Position numbers and translations under genes: made by a program. The notes under the pieces were generated by a model. The model ran no database searches. It was given only the letters and a program-made list of their open reading frames with translations, and was not told the origin of the DNA. From an uncultured Massilia sp. (GTDB lineage Bacteria; Pseudomonadota; Gammaproteobacteria; Burkholderiales; Burkholderiaceae), in the NCBI GenBank assembly GCA_946481275.1, contig CAMLMV010000014.1, positions 1 through 64,000 of the forward strand: a DNA stretch of 64,000 nucleotides. Reading direction: 5' to 3'. Positions within the stretch are counted from its first letter, which is position 1; each line of letters begins with the position of its first letter. Positions 1 to 9,334 of the stretch are shown here, piece after piece.

Positions 1-38
1 CGAACAAACCTGCTTGTTTTGCATAAGATCGCAGAAAG

Positions 39-989
39 CTAACTAAGTTCCGAACTAACTGTCGCAACCCGTGCGGGGCCGCCCTGGTCGGTCGACAGAT
101 CGGCGATCACGCTCCTGAGCCACTGGTTCCCCGGCTCCTTGTGGTACTTCGCATGCCAGAACAGGTTAATGTCGAACTCGGGAAGCGGCACCGGATGCGG
201 GAGATAACGCAGCCTGAACGGCGCCATCCCTTCGCGCGCGTAGCGCTCGGGCACGGTGGCGATCAGGTCGGTGCTCGACAGAAGATGTCCTAGCGCAACA
301 AAGTGCGGCACACTGAGCCGGACATTGCGCCTGACCGCGCGTTTTTCGATGATCTCGTCGACGATCGCGTGGCCGGTGCCCCCCGCCACGACAGCGATAT
401 GCTGGGCCGCTTCGAAGTCCCCTAGCGACAGCGTGTCCTTGTCCAGTGCGTGTCCTTCCCGGAAAATGCAGACATAGCGTTGCCGGAACAGATGGCGCTG
501 GAAGAATCCCGCCTTCAATTGTGGAAGCAACCCGATGGCGATGTCCACCCGGCCAGCCTCCAGTTCATCGCTCAGGTTGACAGCGGCATTCCGCACGGTA
601 CTGATCGTCACGCCCGGCGCAATGTCTGCCAGCCTGCGCATCAGCCGCGGCAGGAAGTGGATTTCGCCCAGGTCGGTCATCGCGATCGTGAACCTGCGTA
701 CGCTGGCCATCGGATCGAACTCCAGCTGGCGTTCGAGCGTGTCGCGAATCGTCGTCAGGGCGACATCGATCGGCTCCGCCAGTTGGACCGCATACGGCGT
801 CGGCTCCATGCCGCGCGCGGTGCGCAGGAACAGTTCATCCCCCATCATCTTGCGTAGCCGGCCGAGCGCATTGCTGACCGCCGGCTGCGTCAGGCCAAGA
901 TTCCCGGCCACCACCGACACCCGGCGTTCCTTGTACAGCTGCTGGAAGACCACAAGCAGGTTGAGGTCGACATCACGCAGGTTCAGCAT
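39..989 (-). CDS. nagR: LysR-family regulator of the salicylate/gentisate operon (NahR/NagR type)
   Basis: 316 residues, normal LysR length. An N-terminal winged helix-turn-helix (about 8-66, with the LysR pattern LTQPAVSNALGRLR) is followed by a substrate-binding-type effector domain. The opening MLNLRDVDLNLLVVF resembles the NahR/NagR/LinR subgroup, whose members activate naphthalene and salicylate operons when salicylate binds. It is divergent from the salicylate hydroxylase operon across about 110 bp that hold a TATAAT box and an ATTCACG sequence, the usual layout for a LysR activator that also represses itself. The inducer (salicylate, gentisate or similar) is inferred from the neighbours. 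The symbol is by analogy. Confidence 0.85.
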   Translation of the reverse strand: MLNLRDVDLNLLVVFQQLYKERRVSVVAGNLGLTQPAVSNALGRLRKMMGDELFLRTARGMEPTPYAVQLAEPIDVALTTIRDTLERQLEFDPMASVRRFTIAMTDLGEIHFLPRLMRRLADIAPGVTISTVRNAAVNLSDELEAGRVDIAIGLLPQLKAGFFQRHLFRQRYVCIFREGHALDKDTLSLGDFEAAQHIAVVAGGTGHAIVDEIIEKRAVRRNVRLSVPHFVALGHLLSSTDLIATVPERYAREGMAPFRLRYLPHPVPLPEFDINLFWHAKYHKEPGNQWLRSVIADLSTDQGGPARVATVSSELS

Positions 990-1016
990 CTTATATTCAC
1001 CAAATCTATTTTACTG

Positions 1017-1060
1017 ATTCACGGGATTTTGTATTTTTATTTTACACCCGTTCATATAAT
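1017..1060 (+). promoter_or_regulatory. Promoter/operator region of the salicylate operon
   Basis: A perfect -10 hexamer TATAAT lies at 1055-1060. The position 17 bp upstream (1032-1037) has no recognisable -35 box, as expected for an activator-dependent promoter. ATTCACG at 1017-1023 matches the left part of the NahR-site consensus as I remember it (ATTCACG followed by a TGAT half), but the right half is poorly conserved, so the operator call is tentative. The downstream gene has GGAG at 1090-1093 before its ATG at 1099. Confidence 0.5.
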
Positions 1061-1098
1061 CAACTCCAAGAACGAGATATAAGTTTTTTGGAGACAGC

Positions 1099-2085
1099 AT
1101 GAAGTTGCATATCCTGCCGCTCGGTCGGACGATCTCCGTGGACCCGGGCGCCAACCTGTTGGCCACCCTGCGCGAGAACAACGTACCCATCTCTTACAGT
1201 TGCACGGCCGGCCGTTGCGGTACCTGCCGTTGCAAGGTTGTCAAAGGCAACGTAGTCGACGCCGTCGATCCGGGGCGTGTCACCGATGTCGCGGGCGGCC
1301 AGTCCATCCTCGCCTGCACGAGCGTCATGAGCGGGGATTGCACCATCGAGATTCCGGAACCGGACGAGGTCATCATTCACCCGGCCAGGATCCTCAAGGC
1401 GACCGTCAGCGCCGCCGACCGGATGACGCATGACATTGTTCGGCTGCGACTGCGCGCGGCGAAACCCCTCGACTACTCTCCCGGTCAATATGCGACGCTG
1501 CAGTTCACGCCGGAGCACGTGCGCCCGTATTCGATGGCTGGCTTGCCCGGCGACGACGAACTCGAATTCCACATCCGCATCGTCAAGGACGGTTGGGTGA
1601 GTGGCTACGTCGACCGGCACCTGAAAGCAGGCGACACGGTGCGCGTGAGCGGTCCCCTTGGGACGTCCTACCTCCGTACCAAACATGAGGGGCCGATGCT
1701 GTGCGTGGCCGGCGGCACCGGCCTGGCGCCGGTCCTGGCGATCGTTCGGGGCGCGCTCGAGTCGGGCATGCGCAACGACATCCACGTGTATTTCGGCGTA
1801 CGCAGCGAGCGCGACATCTACTGCACCGATGTGCTGTCCCGCCTTGCCGAACGCCATCGCAACCTGACCGTGCACGTCGTGGTCACGGAGGGCAGCGACA
1901 ACCCTGCCTTGCGCAGCGGCGTCGTCACCGGGGCGGTGGCCCGGGACTGGAATTCGCTGGTCGGATGGCGCGCCTACCTCTGTGGAGCACCACCGATGGT
2001 GGATGCGGCGACAGTGGTGGCGCGCGAGCGCGGCATCGAGACAAACCACATCTACGCCGACGCGTTCTACGCGAAAACGGCCTGA
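1099..2085 (+). CDS. nagAa: Ferredoxin reductase of salicylate 5-hydroxylase (plant-type [2Fe-2S] + FAD/NAD)
   Basis: 328 residues. Residues 1-90 form a plant-type [2Fe-2S] ferredoxin with cluster cysteines 35, 40, 43 and 73. A ferredoxin-NADP reductase-like module follows, with the FAD motif RPYSMAG near 151-157 and the nucleotide loop GGTGLAP near 204-210. It passes electrons from NAD(P)H to the Rieske ferredoxin of the ring hydroxylase. It is the first gene of the operon, 16 nt ahead of the gentisate dioxygenase gene. Domain order and length match NagAa/NdoR-type reductases. GGAG six bases upstream supports the ATG. Confidence 0.88.
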   Translation: MKLHILPLGRTISVDPGANLLATLRENNVPISYSCTAGRCGTCRCKVVKGNVVDAVDPGRVTDVAGGQSILACTSVMSGDCTIEIPEPDEVIIHPARILKATVSAADRMTHDIVRLRLRAAKPLDYSPGQYATLQFTPEHVRPYSMAGLPGDDELEFHIRIVKDGWVSGYVDRHLKAGDTVRVSGPLGTSYLRTKHEGPMLCVAGGTGLAPVLAIVRGALESGMRNDIHVYFGVRSERDIYCTDVLSRLAERHRNLTVHVVVTEGSDNPALRSGVVTGAVARDWNSLVGWRAYLCGAPPMVDAATVVARERGIETNHIYADAFYAKTA

Positions 2086-2101
2086 CCCGAAGGAGATACG
2101 A

Positions 2102-3166
2102 ATGGACATGCAAGGTGGCGCGGCCCTGGCGGCGCAGGATGGCGTGAAGCAGCAGCGCGCCGAATTCTACCGCCGCATCAGCGGCAATCACCTGACACCA
2201 CTGTGGGAAGTGCTGGGCAGCCTGGTGCCGAAGTCGCCGACGACACCCGTGGTGCCTGCCCTGTGGCGCTACGCCGAGGTGCGCGGGCACGTGATGGAGG
2301 CAGGGCGCCTGATCACCGCGGAGGAAGCCGAGCGGCGCGTGCTGGTGCTGGAAAACCCTGCACTGCGCGGCAATTCCTCGATCACGCAAACGCTGTATGC
2401 CGGCCTCCAGTTGATCCTGCCGGGCGAAGTGGCCCCGGCCCACCGCCACACGCAGTCGGCGCTGCGGCTGGTGCTGGACGGCGAGGGCGCCTACACGGCC
2501 GTCGACGGCGAGCGCACCACGATGCGCCGCGGTGACTTCATCATCACGCCGTCCTGGACCTGGCACGACCACGGCAACCTGGGCGATCAACCGGTGGTCT
2601 GGCTGGACGGCCTGGATATTCCGACCCTGCGTTTCTTCGATGCCGGCTTCGCGGAGCATGGCAGCGAGGCATCGCAACCGACGTCGCGGCCGGAAGGCGA
2701 TTCGCTTGCCCGCTACGGCCACAACATGGTGCCGGTGGATCTGAAGCAGGAAGCGATCGACCCGACCAGGGTCTTCGTCTATCCGTTCAGCGAGACCAGG
2801 GAGGCCCTGGAGGGCATCGCCCGCACTGCCCCGGACGCGCACTTCGGTCACAAGCTGCGTTATGTGAACCCCGCCACCGGCGCGTCGCCGATGCCGACCA
2901 TCGGTGCCTTCGCGCAGCTGCTGCCGGCCGGTTTCGCCACCGCGCCGTACCGCAGCACGGATGCCACCGTCTACGTCTGCCTGGAAGGCGCGGGCAGCGC
3001 ACGGATCGGCGACGAGACCTACACCTTCGGTCCGAACGACGTGTTCGTCGTCCCATCCTGGCACACGCTGCGGCTCCAGGCCAACGACCGGACGATCCTG
3101 TTCAGCTTCTCGGACCGTCCGATGCAGCAGGCGATCGGCCTGTGGCGCGAAGAAAAGATGCAGTAA
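2102..3166 (+). CDS. nagI: Gentisate 1,2-dioxygenase
   Basis: 354 residues from the ATG at 2102, which follows GGAG; an upstream in-frame extension overlaps the reductase gene and is rejected. It is a bicupin: the N-terminal cupin carries H114-x-H116 (PAHRHTQSAL) and a later HDHG, giving the iron-binding histidines, and a second cupin lies near 260-340. The enzyme opens gentisate (2,5-dihydroxybenzoate) with O2 to maleylpyruvate in the cytoplasm. Its position inside the salicylate hydroxylase operon places gentisate as the ring-cleavage intermediate. Length fits the family. Confidence 0.92.
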   Translation: MDMQGGAALAAQDGVKQQRAEFYRRISGNHLTPLWEVLGSLVPKSPTTPVVPALWRYAEVRGHVMEAGRLITAEEAERRVLVLENPALRGNSSITQTLYAGLQLILPGEVAPAHRHTQSALRLVLDGEGAYTAVDGERTTMRRGDFIITPSWTWHDHGNLGDQPVVWLDGLDIPTLRFFDAGFAEHGSEASQPTSRPEGDSLARYGHNMVPVDLKQEAIDPTRVFVYPFSETREALEGIARTAPDAHFGHKLRYVNPATGASPMPTIGAFAQLLPAGFATAPYRSTDATVYVCLEGAGSARIGDETYTFGPNDVFVVPSWHTLRLQANDRTILFSFSDRPMQQAIGLWREEKMQ

Positions 3167-3184
3167 CCCTCATTGGAGAACACC

Positions 3185-3883
3185 ATGAAATACGCAGTAC
3201 CGCCCGCACCCGTGTACACCCTGCCGGTTGCCGGCAGCGACGAGCAGTTCCCCGTCAACCGCATCTTCTGCGTCGGCCGCAACTACGCGGCGCACGCACG
3301 CGAGATGGGCAAGGATCCGGACCGCGATCCGCCGTTCTTCTTCATGAAGCCGGCCAATGCGACGGTCGCGGCCGGTGCTGGCGAAGTGACGATCCCGTAT
3401 CCGCCCAAAACCGCCAACTTCCACCACGAAATCGAACTGGTGGTCGCCATCGGTACCGGCGGCGCCAATATTCCCGTCGAAAAGGCATTGGATCACGTGT
3501 ATGGCTACGCGGTGGGCCTGGACATGACGCGCCGCGACGTGCAGCTGGAAGCGCGCGACAAAGGCCGTCCGTGGGAATTCGGCAAGTCGTTCGCGAAGTC
3601 GGCGCCGATCGGTGCAGTCCACAAGGCGGTCCACGTGGGCCACCCGGGCGAAGGCGAGATCGCCGTGACCGTCAATGGCGAACCGCGCCAGCATTCCGAT
3701 ATCGCCAAGCTGATCTGGTCGGTGGAGGAGTCGATCGCCTTCCTGTCCGAATACGAAACCCTGGAGCCGGGCGACATCATCATGACCGGCACGCCGGAAG
3801 GTGTGAACGCCGTGCGGCCGGGCGACCTGATGGTCGGCACGGTCGCCGGCCTGGGCGAGATCCGCGTGCGCGTCGCGGGCTGA
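3185..3883 (+). CDS. nagK: Fumarylpyruvate hydrolase (FAH family)
   Basis: 232 residues. The ATG at 3185 is chosen because GGAGAA (3175-3180) sits just before it; the TTG at 3173 precedes that site. Fumarylacetoacetate-hydrolase fold with the family pattern CVGRNYAAHAREMG near the N terminus, a metal-binding E-x-E in HHEIELVVAIG, and the C-terminal signature GDIIMTGTPEGV. It hydrolyses fumarylpyruvate to fumarate and pyruvate, the last step of the gentisate route. It lies 18 nt after the gentisate dioxygenase and before the hydroxylase subunits. Confidence 0.9.
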   Translation: MKYAVPPAPVYTLPVAGSDEQFPVNRIFCVGRNYAAHAREMGKDPDRDPPFFFMKPANATVAAGAGEVTIPYPPKTANFHHEIELVVAIGTGGANIPVEKALDHVYGYAVGLDMTRRDVQLEARDKGRPWEFGKSFAKSAPIGAVHKAVHVGHPGEGEIAVTVNGEPRQHSDIAKLIWSVEESIAFLSEYETLEPGDIIMTGTPEGVNAVRPGDLMVGTVAGLGEIRVRVAG

Positions 3884-3914
3884 GGCGCGCCACGCTACAC
3901 AACAGGAGACAGAC

Positions 3915-5156
3915 ATGGGAGACATTCTGTGGGAATCCAAGGATAGCAGCAGCCGCATTCCGTTCTCCGTCTACACCGACGACCAGATCTACAAGCGCGA
4001 ACTGGAGCGGCTGTTCTACCACGGCCACTGGTGCTATGTGGGCCTGGAAGCGGAGATTCCGGAGCCGGGCGATTTCAAGCGGACGGTGATCGGCGAACGT
4101 TCGGTGGTCATGGTGCGGGGCGCCGACGGCGCGGTCAACGTGGTCGAGAACGTGTGCGCCCACCGCGGCATGCAGTTCTGCCGCGAGCGCCATGGCAACA
4201 GGAAGGAATTCGTGTGCCCTTACCACCAGTGGAACTACAAGCTGAACGGTGACTTGCAAGGGGTGCCGTTCCGCCGCGGCGTCAAGCAGGACGGCAAGGT
4301 GCAGGGCGGCATGCCGAAGGAATTCAGGCCCGAGGAGCACGGCCTCACGAAGCTCAAGGTCGCGACCCGCGGCGGCGTGGTGTTCGCTTCGTTCGATCAC
4401 GACGTGGAGTCGCTCGAGGACTATCTCGGCCCGACGATCCTGAATTACTTCGATCGCCTGTTCAACGGCCGCAAGCTCAGGATTCTCGGCTACAACCGCC
4501 AGCGCATTCCGGGCAACTGGAAGCTGATGCAGGAAAACATCAAGGACCCGTACCATCCGGGCCTGCTGCACACCTGGTTCGTCACCTATGGCCTGTGGCG
4601 CGCCGATAACAAGTCGCAGCTGGTGATGGACGAGCGCCATCGTCACGCGGCGATGATCTCGACACGCGGCACGGGCGGCACGAAGTCGGAAGTGACGTCC
4701 GGCGTCACCAGCTTCAAGGAAGGCATGGAGATCCAGGACAAGCGCCTGCTCGACATCGTGCCCGAGGCATGGTGGGGTGGCCCGACCGCGGTGATGTTGA
4801 CGATCTTCCCGAGCGTGATCTTCCAGCAGCAGGTCAACAGCGTGTCGACGCGCCACATCCAGCCGGACGGCAATGGCTCGTTCGACTTCGTGTGGACCCA
4901 CTTCGGTTTCGAAGACGATACCGAGGAAATGACACAGCGCCGCCTCATTCAGGCCAACCTGTTCGGCCCGGCCGGCTTCGTGTCCGCCGACGATGGCGAA
5001 GTGATCGAGCTGTCGCAATACGGCTTCGAACAGAAGCCTTTCCACCGCGCCGTGGCGGAGCTCGGCGGCTACGGGGTCGAGAACACCGACCACATGGTGA
5101 CGGAAACGCTCATCCGCGGGATGTACGAGTACTGGCGCAAGGTCATGGAGGACTGA
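3915..5156 (+). CDS. nagG: Salicylate 5-hydroxylase, large (Rieske) oxygenase subunit
   Basis: 413 residues. A Rieske [2Fe-2S] domain (C81, H83, C101, H104) is followed by the mononuclear-iron site D211-x-x-H214-x4-H219, with a late acidic ligand probably in FVSADDGEV. This is the alpha subunit of a ring-hydroxylating oxygenase. With the downstream beta subunit, the Rieske ferredoxin and the NagAa-type reductase it forms the salicylate 5-hydroxylase set, which converts salicylate to gentisate. Another hydroxybenzoate or anthranilate is possible, but gentisate dioxygenase in the same operon favours salicylate. GGAG lies upstream. The stop (5154-5156) directly abuts the next ATG. Confidence 0.88.
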   Translation: MGDILWESKDSSSRIPFSVYTDDQIYKRELERLFYHGHWCYVGLEAEIPEPGDFKRTVIGERSVVMVRGADGAVNVVENVCAHRGMQFCRERHGNRKEFVCPYHQWNYKLNGDLQGVPFRRGVKQDGKVQGGMPKEFRPEEHGLTKLKVATRGGVVFASFDHDVESLEDYLGPTILNYFDRLFNGRKLRILGYNRQRIPGNWKLMQENIKDPYHPGLLHTWFVTYGLWRADNKSQLVMDERHRHAAMISTRGTGGTKSEVTSGVTSFKEGMEIQDKRLLDIVPEAWWGGPTAVMLTIFPSVIFQQQVNSVSTRHIQPDGNGSFDFVWTHFGFEDDTEEMTQRRLIQANLFGPAGFVSADDGEVIELSQYGFEQKPFHRAVAELGGYGVENTDHMVTETLIRGMYEYWRKVMED

Positions 5157-5630
5157 ATGAGCGCGAACGAACCTTATCTGGCGCTGGCCCGGCTGTACGC
5201 CGACTATGCGGCCGCGGTGGACGCCGCGGACTGGGACCGCTGGGTCGATTTCTTCACCGAGGACTGCGAATACAGGATCCAGCCCCGGGAGAACCATGAG
5301 CGCGGCTTCCCGCTCTCCACGTTGGCACTGCTGAGTCGCGGCATGCTCAGGGACCGGGTCTACGGCATCAGGGAAACCCTGTTCCACGACCCGTATTACC
5401 AGCGCCACGTGGTCGGCCTGCCGCGCATCCTGCGCCACAACGGCGACGTGATCGACGCGGAGGCGAATTACGCGGTGTTCCGCACCAAGCTGAGCCAGGA
5501 GACGACGGTGTTCAACGTCGGCCGCTATCTCGACCGCGTGCGCGTCACGGCCCAGGGGCTGAAGTTCGAATCCCGGCTGTGCATCTACGACACCGAGATG
5601 ATCCCGAACTCTCTGATTTACCCGATTTAA
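5157..5630 (+). CDS. nagH: Salicylate 5-hydroxylase, small oxygenase subunit
   Basis: 157 residues, the usual size of ring-hydroxylating dioxygenase beta subunits (NTF2-like cone fold). It starts immediately after the large-subunit stop, so translational coupling is likely. The N-terminal pattern [20 protein letters not shown] and the later ENHERGFPL resemble NagH/HybC-type small subunits. It has no metal site of its own and is needed for assembly of the hydroxylase with NagG. Confidence 0.86.
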   Translation: MSANEPYLALARLYADYAAAVDAADWDRWVDFFTEDCEYRIQPRENHERGFPLSTLALLSRGMLRDRVYGIRETLFHDPYYQRHVVGLPRILRHNGDVIDAEANYAVFRTKLSQETTVFNVGRYLDRVRVTAQGLKFESRLCIYDTEMIPNSLIYPI

Positions 5631-5646
5631 CGCAAAGGTGGAAATC

Positions 5647-5961
5647 ATGGCAAACAACTGGACCGATGTCGGCGCATTGGACGACGTGCCGGACGAGGAC
5701 GTGATCGGCGTCCAGGCGGCAGGCAAGGATCTGGCCCTCTACGGCGTCGGCGGCGAGGTCTACGTGACCGACAACCTGTGCACCCACGGGAACGCGCGGC
5801 TGTGCGACGGCTTCCTGGACGGCTTCGACATCGAATGCCCGCTGCACCAGGGGAAATTCGACATCCGCAACGGCCGCCCGATGTGCGATCCGGTGACCGA
5901 GGCGGTGCGCACCTATCCGGTAAAGATCGAAGGGAGGAGGGTATTCGTCGACCTGGGCTGA
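5647..5961 (+). CDS. nagAb: Rieske-type ferredoxin of the aromatic hydroxylase
   Basis: 104 residues. The ATG at 5647 is preferred over an in-frame GTG at 5638 because AAAGGTGG lies just ahead of it. Rieske ligands are C45, H47, C64 and H67 (CTHG and CPLHQG). It carries electrons from the NagAa-type reductase to the NagG oxygenase. Its gene is 16 nt after the small subunit, which completes a three-component class of Rieske oxygenase within one operon. Confidence 0.9.
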   Translation: MANNWTDVGALDDVPDEDVIGVQAAGKDLALYGVGGEVYVTDNLCTHGNARLCDGFLDGFDIECPLHQGKFDIRNGRPMCDPVTEAVRTYPVKIEGRRVFVDLG

Positions 5962-5977
5962 CGCCCTGTCAATGACT

Positions 5978-5997
5978 CCGGGGCCGCCAGGCCCCGG
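5978..5997 (+). terminator. GC-rich hairpin between the ferredoxin and transporter genes
   Basis: Perfect 8-bp stem CCGGGGCC/GGCCCCGG with a four-base loop (GCCA). No T-run follows, so it is unlikely to be a full terminator. An intra-operon mRNA-processing or attenuation structure that sets different levels for catabolic and transport genes is more plausible. Confidence 0.45.
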
Positions 5998-6057
5998 GGC
6001 CGGCACCGGAAGGCGGCACGAGACCGCCTCCGCTCACAACGACCAACTGGAGACAAC

Positions 6058-7437
6058 ATGTCAACCACGCACCAAGTCGATGTACAACAACTGATCGATT
6101 CCGGGCGCTTTTCGCGCTACCAGTTCCTCATCGCTTTCCTCTGCTTCATCATCATCGCCATCGACGGGTTCGATACGGCGATCGTCGGTTTCATCGCGCC
6201 GTCGCTACGCGGCGAATGGCATCTGCAGCCCCAGCAGCTTGCGCCGTTGCTGTCCGCCGGCCTGGTCGGCCTGGCGTTCGGGTCGTTCCTGGCCGGGCCG
6301 CTGGGCGACCGCATCGGCCGGAAGACCATCCTCGTGTTGTCGGTGCTGTTCTTCGGCATCTGGAGTCTCGCTTCGGCATACACCGACTCGCTGTTCACGC
6401 TGACCCTGTTCCGCTTCCTGACCGGCCTTGGGCTGGGCGGCGCGATGCCCAACGCGATCACCCTCACGTCCGAATACTCGCCGCAGCGCACCAGGTCGAC
6501 GGTGGTCACCATCATGTTCTGCGGCTTCACGCTTGGGTCCGGACTGGGCGGCGTGCTCGCCGCGCACATGATTCCAGAGTATGGCTGGCGCAGCGTGCTC
6601 CTGCTCGGCGGTTACGTGCCGATGGCCTGTGCCGTGGTGTTTTACTTTCTGTTGCCCGAGTCGGTCCGCTTCCTCGTCCTGCGCCGTCCTGGCAGCAGCC
6701 AGATCGAAGCGACCCTGCGCCGCATCGCTCCGCAGGCGAAACTGGCGGGCGCCGGTTTCTTCATTCCCGAGCCGCCGATGGCCGCACGCCGTTCGCCGGT
6801 CGCACAGCTGTTCGCCGGTCCGCTTGCCTTCGGCACGCTGGCGCTGTGGGCGGCGTTCTTCATGAGCCTGCTGATCGTCTACCTCCTCACCAACTGGCTG
6901 CCGACGTTGTTCAAGGAGGCCGGCTTCCCGCTCGCCAAGGCCGCGCTGGTCTCCGCCATGTACCAGGTCGGCGGCACTGTCGGCGCCATCGTGCTCGGTC
7001 GCCTGATGGACCGCTTCAATCCCTATCGCGTGCTGGCCATTGCCTACCTGTCGGCCATCGCGTTCATCGCGCTGATCAGCTTCAACTACACCAACCTGGC
7101 CATCCTGAACTTCGCCGTTGCCGGCGTGGGCTTCTGCGTGAGCGGGTCGCAGATCGGCGCCAACGCCCTGGCCGCCGCGTTCTACCCGACCAGCAATCGC
7201 GTGACCGGCGTGAGCTGGGCACTGGGCGTCGGCCGCTGCGGCGCAATCCTCGGCTCGATGATGGGCGGCGCGCTGCTCGGCGCGGGCCTTGGATTCTCGG
7301 CCATCATCCTGCTGTTGGCGATTCCCGCGCTGCTGGCATCGATCTCGGTCTTCGCCATGTTCAAACGCTATCCGCGGCAGGGCGCCGATACCGCTTCCGC
7401 CACGGGTGGGGCCACGTCCGTCCCGGTTACGCACTGA
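6058..7437 (+). CDS. Aromatic acid:H+ symporter (AAHS family MFS transporter)
   Basis: 459 residues with about 12 hydrophobic segments. DGFDTAIVGFIAPSL in TM1 is the aspartate-containing signature of the AAHS family (PcaK, BenK, MhbT, GenK). The MFS loop motif GPLGDRIGRKTIL is also present. It probably imports salicylate or gentisate across the inner membrane. It begins 97 bases after the ferredoxin gene, behind a hairpin, and GGAG precedes the ATG. The exact substrate cannot be read from sequence. Confidence 0.87.
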   Translation: MSTTHQVDVQQLIDSGRFSRYQFLIAFLCFIIIAIDGFDTAIVGFIAPSLRGEWHLQPQQLAPLLSAGLVGLAFGSFLAGPLGDRIGRKTILVLSVLFFGIWSLASAYTDSLFTLTLFRFLTGLGLGGAMPNAITLTSEYSPQRTRSTVVTIMFCGFTLGSGLGGVLAAHMIPEYGWRSVLLLGGYVPMACAVVFYFLLPESVRFLVLRRPGSSQIEATLRRIAPQAKLAGAGFFIPEPPMAARRSPVAQLFAGPLAFGTLALWAAFFMSLLIVYLLTNWLPTLFKEAGFPLAKAALVSAMYQVGGTVGAIVLGRLMDRFNPYRVLAIAYLSAIAFIALISFNYTNLAILNFAVAGVGFCVSGSQIGANALAAAFYPTSNRVTGVSWALGVGRCGAILGSMMGGALLGAGLGFSAIILLLAIPALLASISVFAMFKRYPRQGADTASATGGATSVPVTH

Positions 7438-7459
7438 TTTCCCGCTACTTGCCAGAACC

Positions 7460-8098
7460 ATGAAACTCTACAGCTTCTTCAACAGTTCCACCTCCTTCCG
7501 CGTGCGTATCGCGCTGGCGCTGAAGGGCTTGCCGTACGACTATGCCGGCGTCAACCTGCGCGGCGGCGAGCAGGGCAAGGACGCCTACCTTGAATTGAGC
7601 CCCGCCGGTCTCGTGCCGGTGCTCGTCGACGGGGATGTCACGCTGACGCAATCGCTCGCGATCATTGACTATCTCGACCGGCGTCATCCGGCCCCGCGCA
7701 TGGTGCCGGAAGACCCGCTGTCGCGCGCGAGGGTGCTGGAGATCGCCCAGACGATCGCGTGCGAGATCCACCCGATCAATAACATCCGGGTGCTGAAGTA
7801 CCTGACCGGCAAGCTGGAAGCCAGCGAAGCGGACAAGGCCGCGTGGTACCGGCATTGGGTCGACGAGGGCCTGGACGCGGTGGAGCGCCTGCTGGCGAAG
7901 CTGCCGGCCGGCGACTACTGCGTCGGCAACGCCCCGACACTGGCCGACTGTTGCCTGGTACCCCAGGTGGCGAACGCGCTGCGCATGGGATGCGACCTGT
8001 CGCGCTTTGCGCGCGTGCGGAAGGTGTACGAGCACTGCATGACGCAGCCGGCCTTCATCCAGGCGGCGCCGCAGAATCAGCCGGACTACGTGGACTGA
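7460..8098 (+). CDS. nagL: Maleylpyruvate isomerase (zeta-class GST, glutathione-dependent)
   Basis: 212 residues from the ATG at 7460; the longer frame upstream overlaps the transporter and is rejected. The thioredoxin-fold N-terminus YSFFNSSTSFRVRIAL contains the SSxxxxR active-site pattern of zeta-class glutathione transferases (maleylacetoacetate and maleylpyruvate isomerases). QSLAIIDYL and a C-terminal helical domain follow. It isomerises maleylpyruvate to fumarylpyruvate, linking the dioxygenase and hydrolase encoded upstream. It lies 22 nt after the transporter stop. Maleylacetoacetate isomerase is the alternative, but context argues against it. Confidence 0.88.
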   Translation: MKLYSFFNSSTSFRVRIALALKGLPYDYAGVNLRGGEQGKDAYLELSPAGLVPVLVDGDVTLTQSLAIIDYLDRRHPAPRMVPEDPLSRARVLEIAQTIACEIHPINNIRVLKYLTGKLEASEADKAAWYRHWVDEGLDAVERLLAKLPAGDYCVGNAPTLADCCLVPQVANALRMGCDLSRFARVRKVYEHCMTQPAFIQAAPQNQPDYVD

Positions 8099-8163
8099 CC
8101 GGTCCCCGGATCCGCCGCCGCGGCGCGGCGGGCATAAAACATCACGACAAGCAGGAGACACAC

Positions 8164-9270
8164 ATGAACTACGTTGCAGCCAAACGGCGCGGCGCGCTCG
8201 CGGCCGCCCTCGTGGCGAGCCTGTGCGCAGGCACGGCATCCGCCCAGACCAATATCACCGTGTACGGCATCATCGATGCCGCCTTTGCCCATACGGACAA
8301 CGCCGACGCGGCGGGACACGCTGTGACGAAAATGGCAACGCTGACCGGCAGCGTGCCGTCGCGCCTCGGCTTTCGGGGGTCGGAAGACCTGGGCAACGGC
8401 CTGTCGGCCGTGTTCGCGCTCGAGAACGGCTTCAGCCCCGACGCCGGCACGCCGAGCCAGGGAGGGCGCCTGTTCGGACGCCAGGCCTGGGTCGGACTGA
8501 AAGGCGACTGGGGAATGTTGCAGCTCGGACGCGTGCCGAACATGACGTTCTACGCGGCGATCAAGAGCGACGTGCTGGGGCCGAACCTGTTCTCGATCAG
8601 CAGCATCGACCTCTACATACCGAACGCACGCAGCGACAACGCAATCGCCTACATGGGAACGTTCAAGGGCCTCACGGTCGGCGCCACCTACAGCCTCGGC
8701 CGCGATGCGTCGGCGGCCGGCGGTCCGGCGGCGACCAATTGTGCGGGCGAGGTCGCGAGCGATGCGAGGGCGTGCCGGCAGGTCACCGGCCTCCTGGGCT
8801 ACGATGCGCAGAACTACGGGATCACGGCGTCGTACGACAAACTGTACGGTAACACGGGCGCCGCATTCGGGCTCACCAGCAGCAGCCGCTATGACCGCCG
8901 CACGACACTGAATGGATACGTCATGCTGGGCCGGACCAGGATCGGAGGCGGCGTGATGGACCGCAAGACCAGTGCGGCGACCGGAATTACCGGGTCGGAC
9001 CTGTACTACCTCGGCGTCAGCCAGCCTGTCGGCGCGGCCCTGACGCTCGACGCACAGGTGGCGCGCAAGAATGTCGAAGGCTCCTCCGACGACACCAACA
9101 TGTACGTGGCGCGCCTGACCTACGCGCTCTCGAAGCGCAGCGCCGTCTACGGTGCCGTCGGACGCATGGACAACCATGGCCAGGCCGCGATTGCCCTCGA
9201 CGCCGGTGGCACGGTGGCGCCGGGCCGGACACAGAACGGCGTCATGGCCGGGATCAGGCACGTGTTCTGA
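8164..9270 (+). CDS. Outer-membrane porin (Gram-negative, OmpC/Porin_4 type)
   Basis: 368 residues. A signal peptide of about 28 residues ends in GTASA/QTN. The mature protein begins with [14 protein letters not shown], typical of betaproteobacterial trimeric porins, includes [14 protein letters not shown] and FGRQAWVGL, and ends in a C-terminal phenylalanine (RHVF) as outer-membrane beta-barrels do. The ATG at 8164 follows CAGGAGACAC. Its place between the isomerase and the chemoreceptor suggests a role in salicylate entry, but this is inference. Confidence 0.88.
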   Translation: MNYVAAKRRGALAAALVASLCAGTASAQTNITVYGIIDAAFAHTDNADAAGHAVTKMATLTGSVPSRLGFRGSEDLGNGLSAVFALENGFSPDAGTPSQGGRLFGRQAWVGLKGDWGMLQLGRVPNMTFYAAIKSDVLGPNLFSISSIDLYIPNARSDNAIAYMGTFKGLTVGATYSLGRDASAAGGPAATNCAGEVASDARACRQVTGLLGYDAQNYGITASYDKLYGNTGAAFGLTSSSRYDRRTTLNGYVMLGRTRIGGGVMDRKTSAATGITGSDLYYLGVSQPVGAALTLDAQVARKNVEGSSDDTNMYVARLTYALSKRSAVYGAVGRMDNHGQAAIALDAGGTVAPGRTQNGVMAGIRHVF

Positions 9271-9287
9271 GGCCTACGCAGCGGACA

Positions 9288-9312
9288 CCGGAGGGCGATA
9301 CCGCCTCTCCGG
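9288..9312 (+). other. Hairpin between porin and chemoreceptor genes
   Basis: CCGGAGGG pairs with CCTCTCCGG-type sequence (eight pairs including one G-T) around a loop of nine bases, without a following T-run. It may stabilise the porin mRNA or partly separate it from the chemoreceptor gene. Confidence 0.35.
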
Positions 9313-9334
9313 ATCGCATCAACAGGAAACATGC

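Noticed and set aside
1982..2101. Longer start for gentisate dioxygenase
   Set aside because: It would overlap the reductase coding end. GGAG before the ATG at 2102 and family length support the shorter protein.
3780..5726. 648-codon minus-strand frame opposite nagG/nagH
   Set aside because: Antisense shadow; the plus strand carries the Rieske and iron-site residues.
8099..8163. GC-rich CCGCCGCGGCGCGGCGG stretch as a terminator between isomerase and porin
   Set aside because: The self-pairing is short, with no T-run, and it directly precedes the porin ribosome site. Not strong enough to list.
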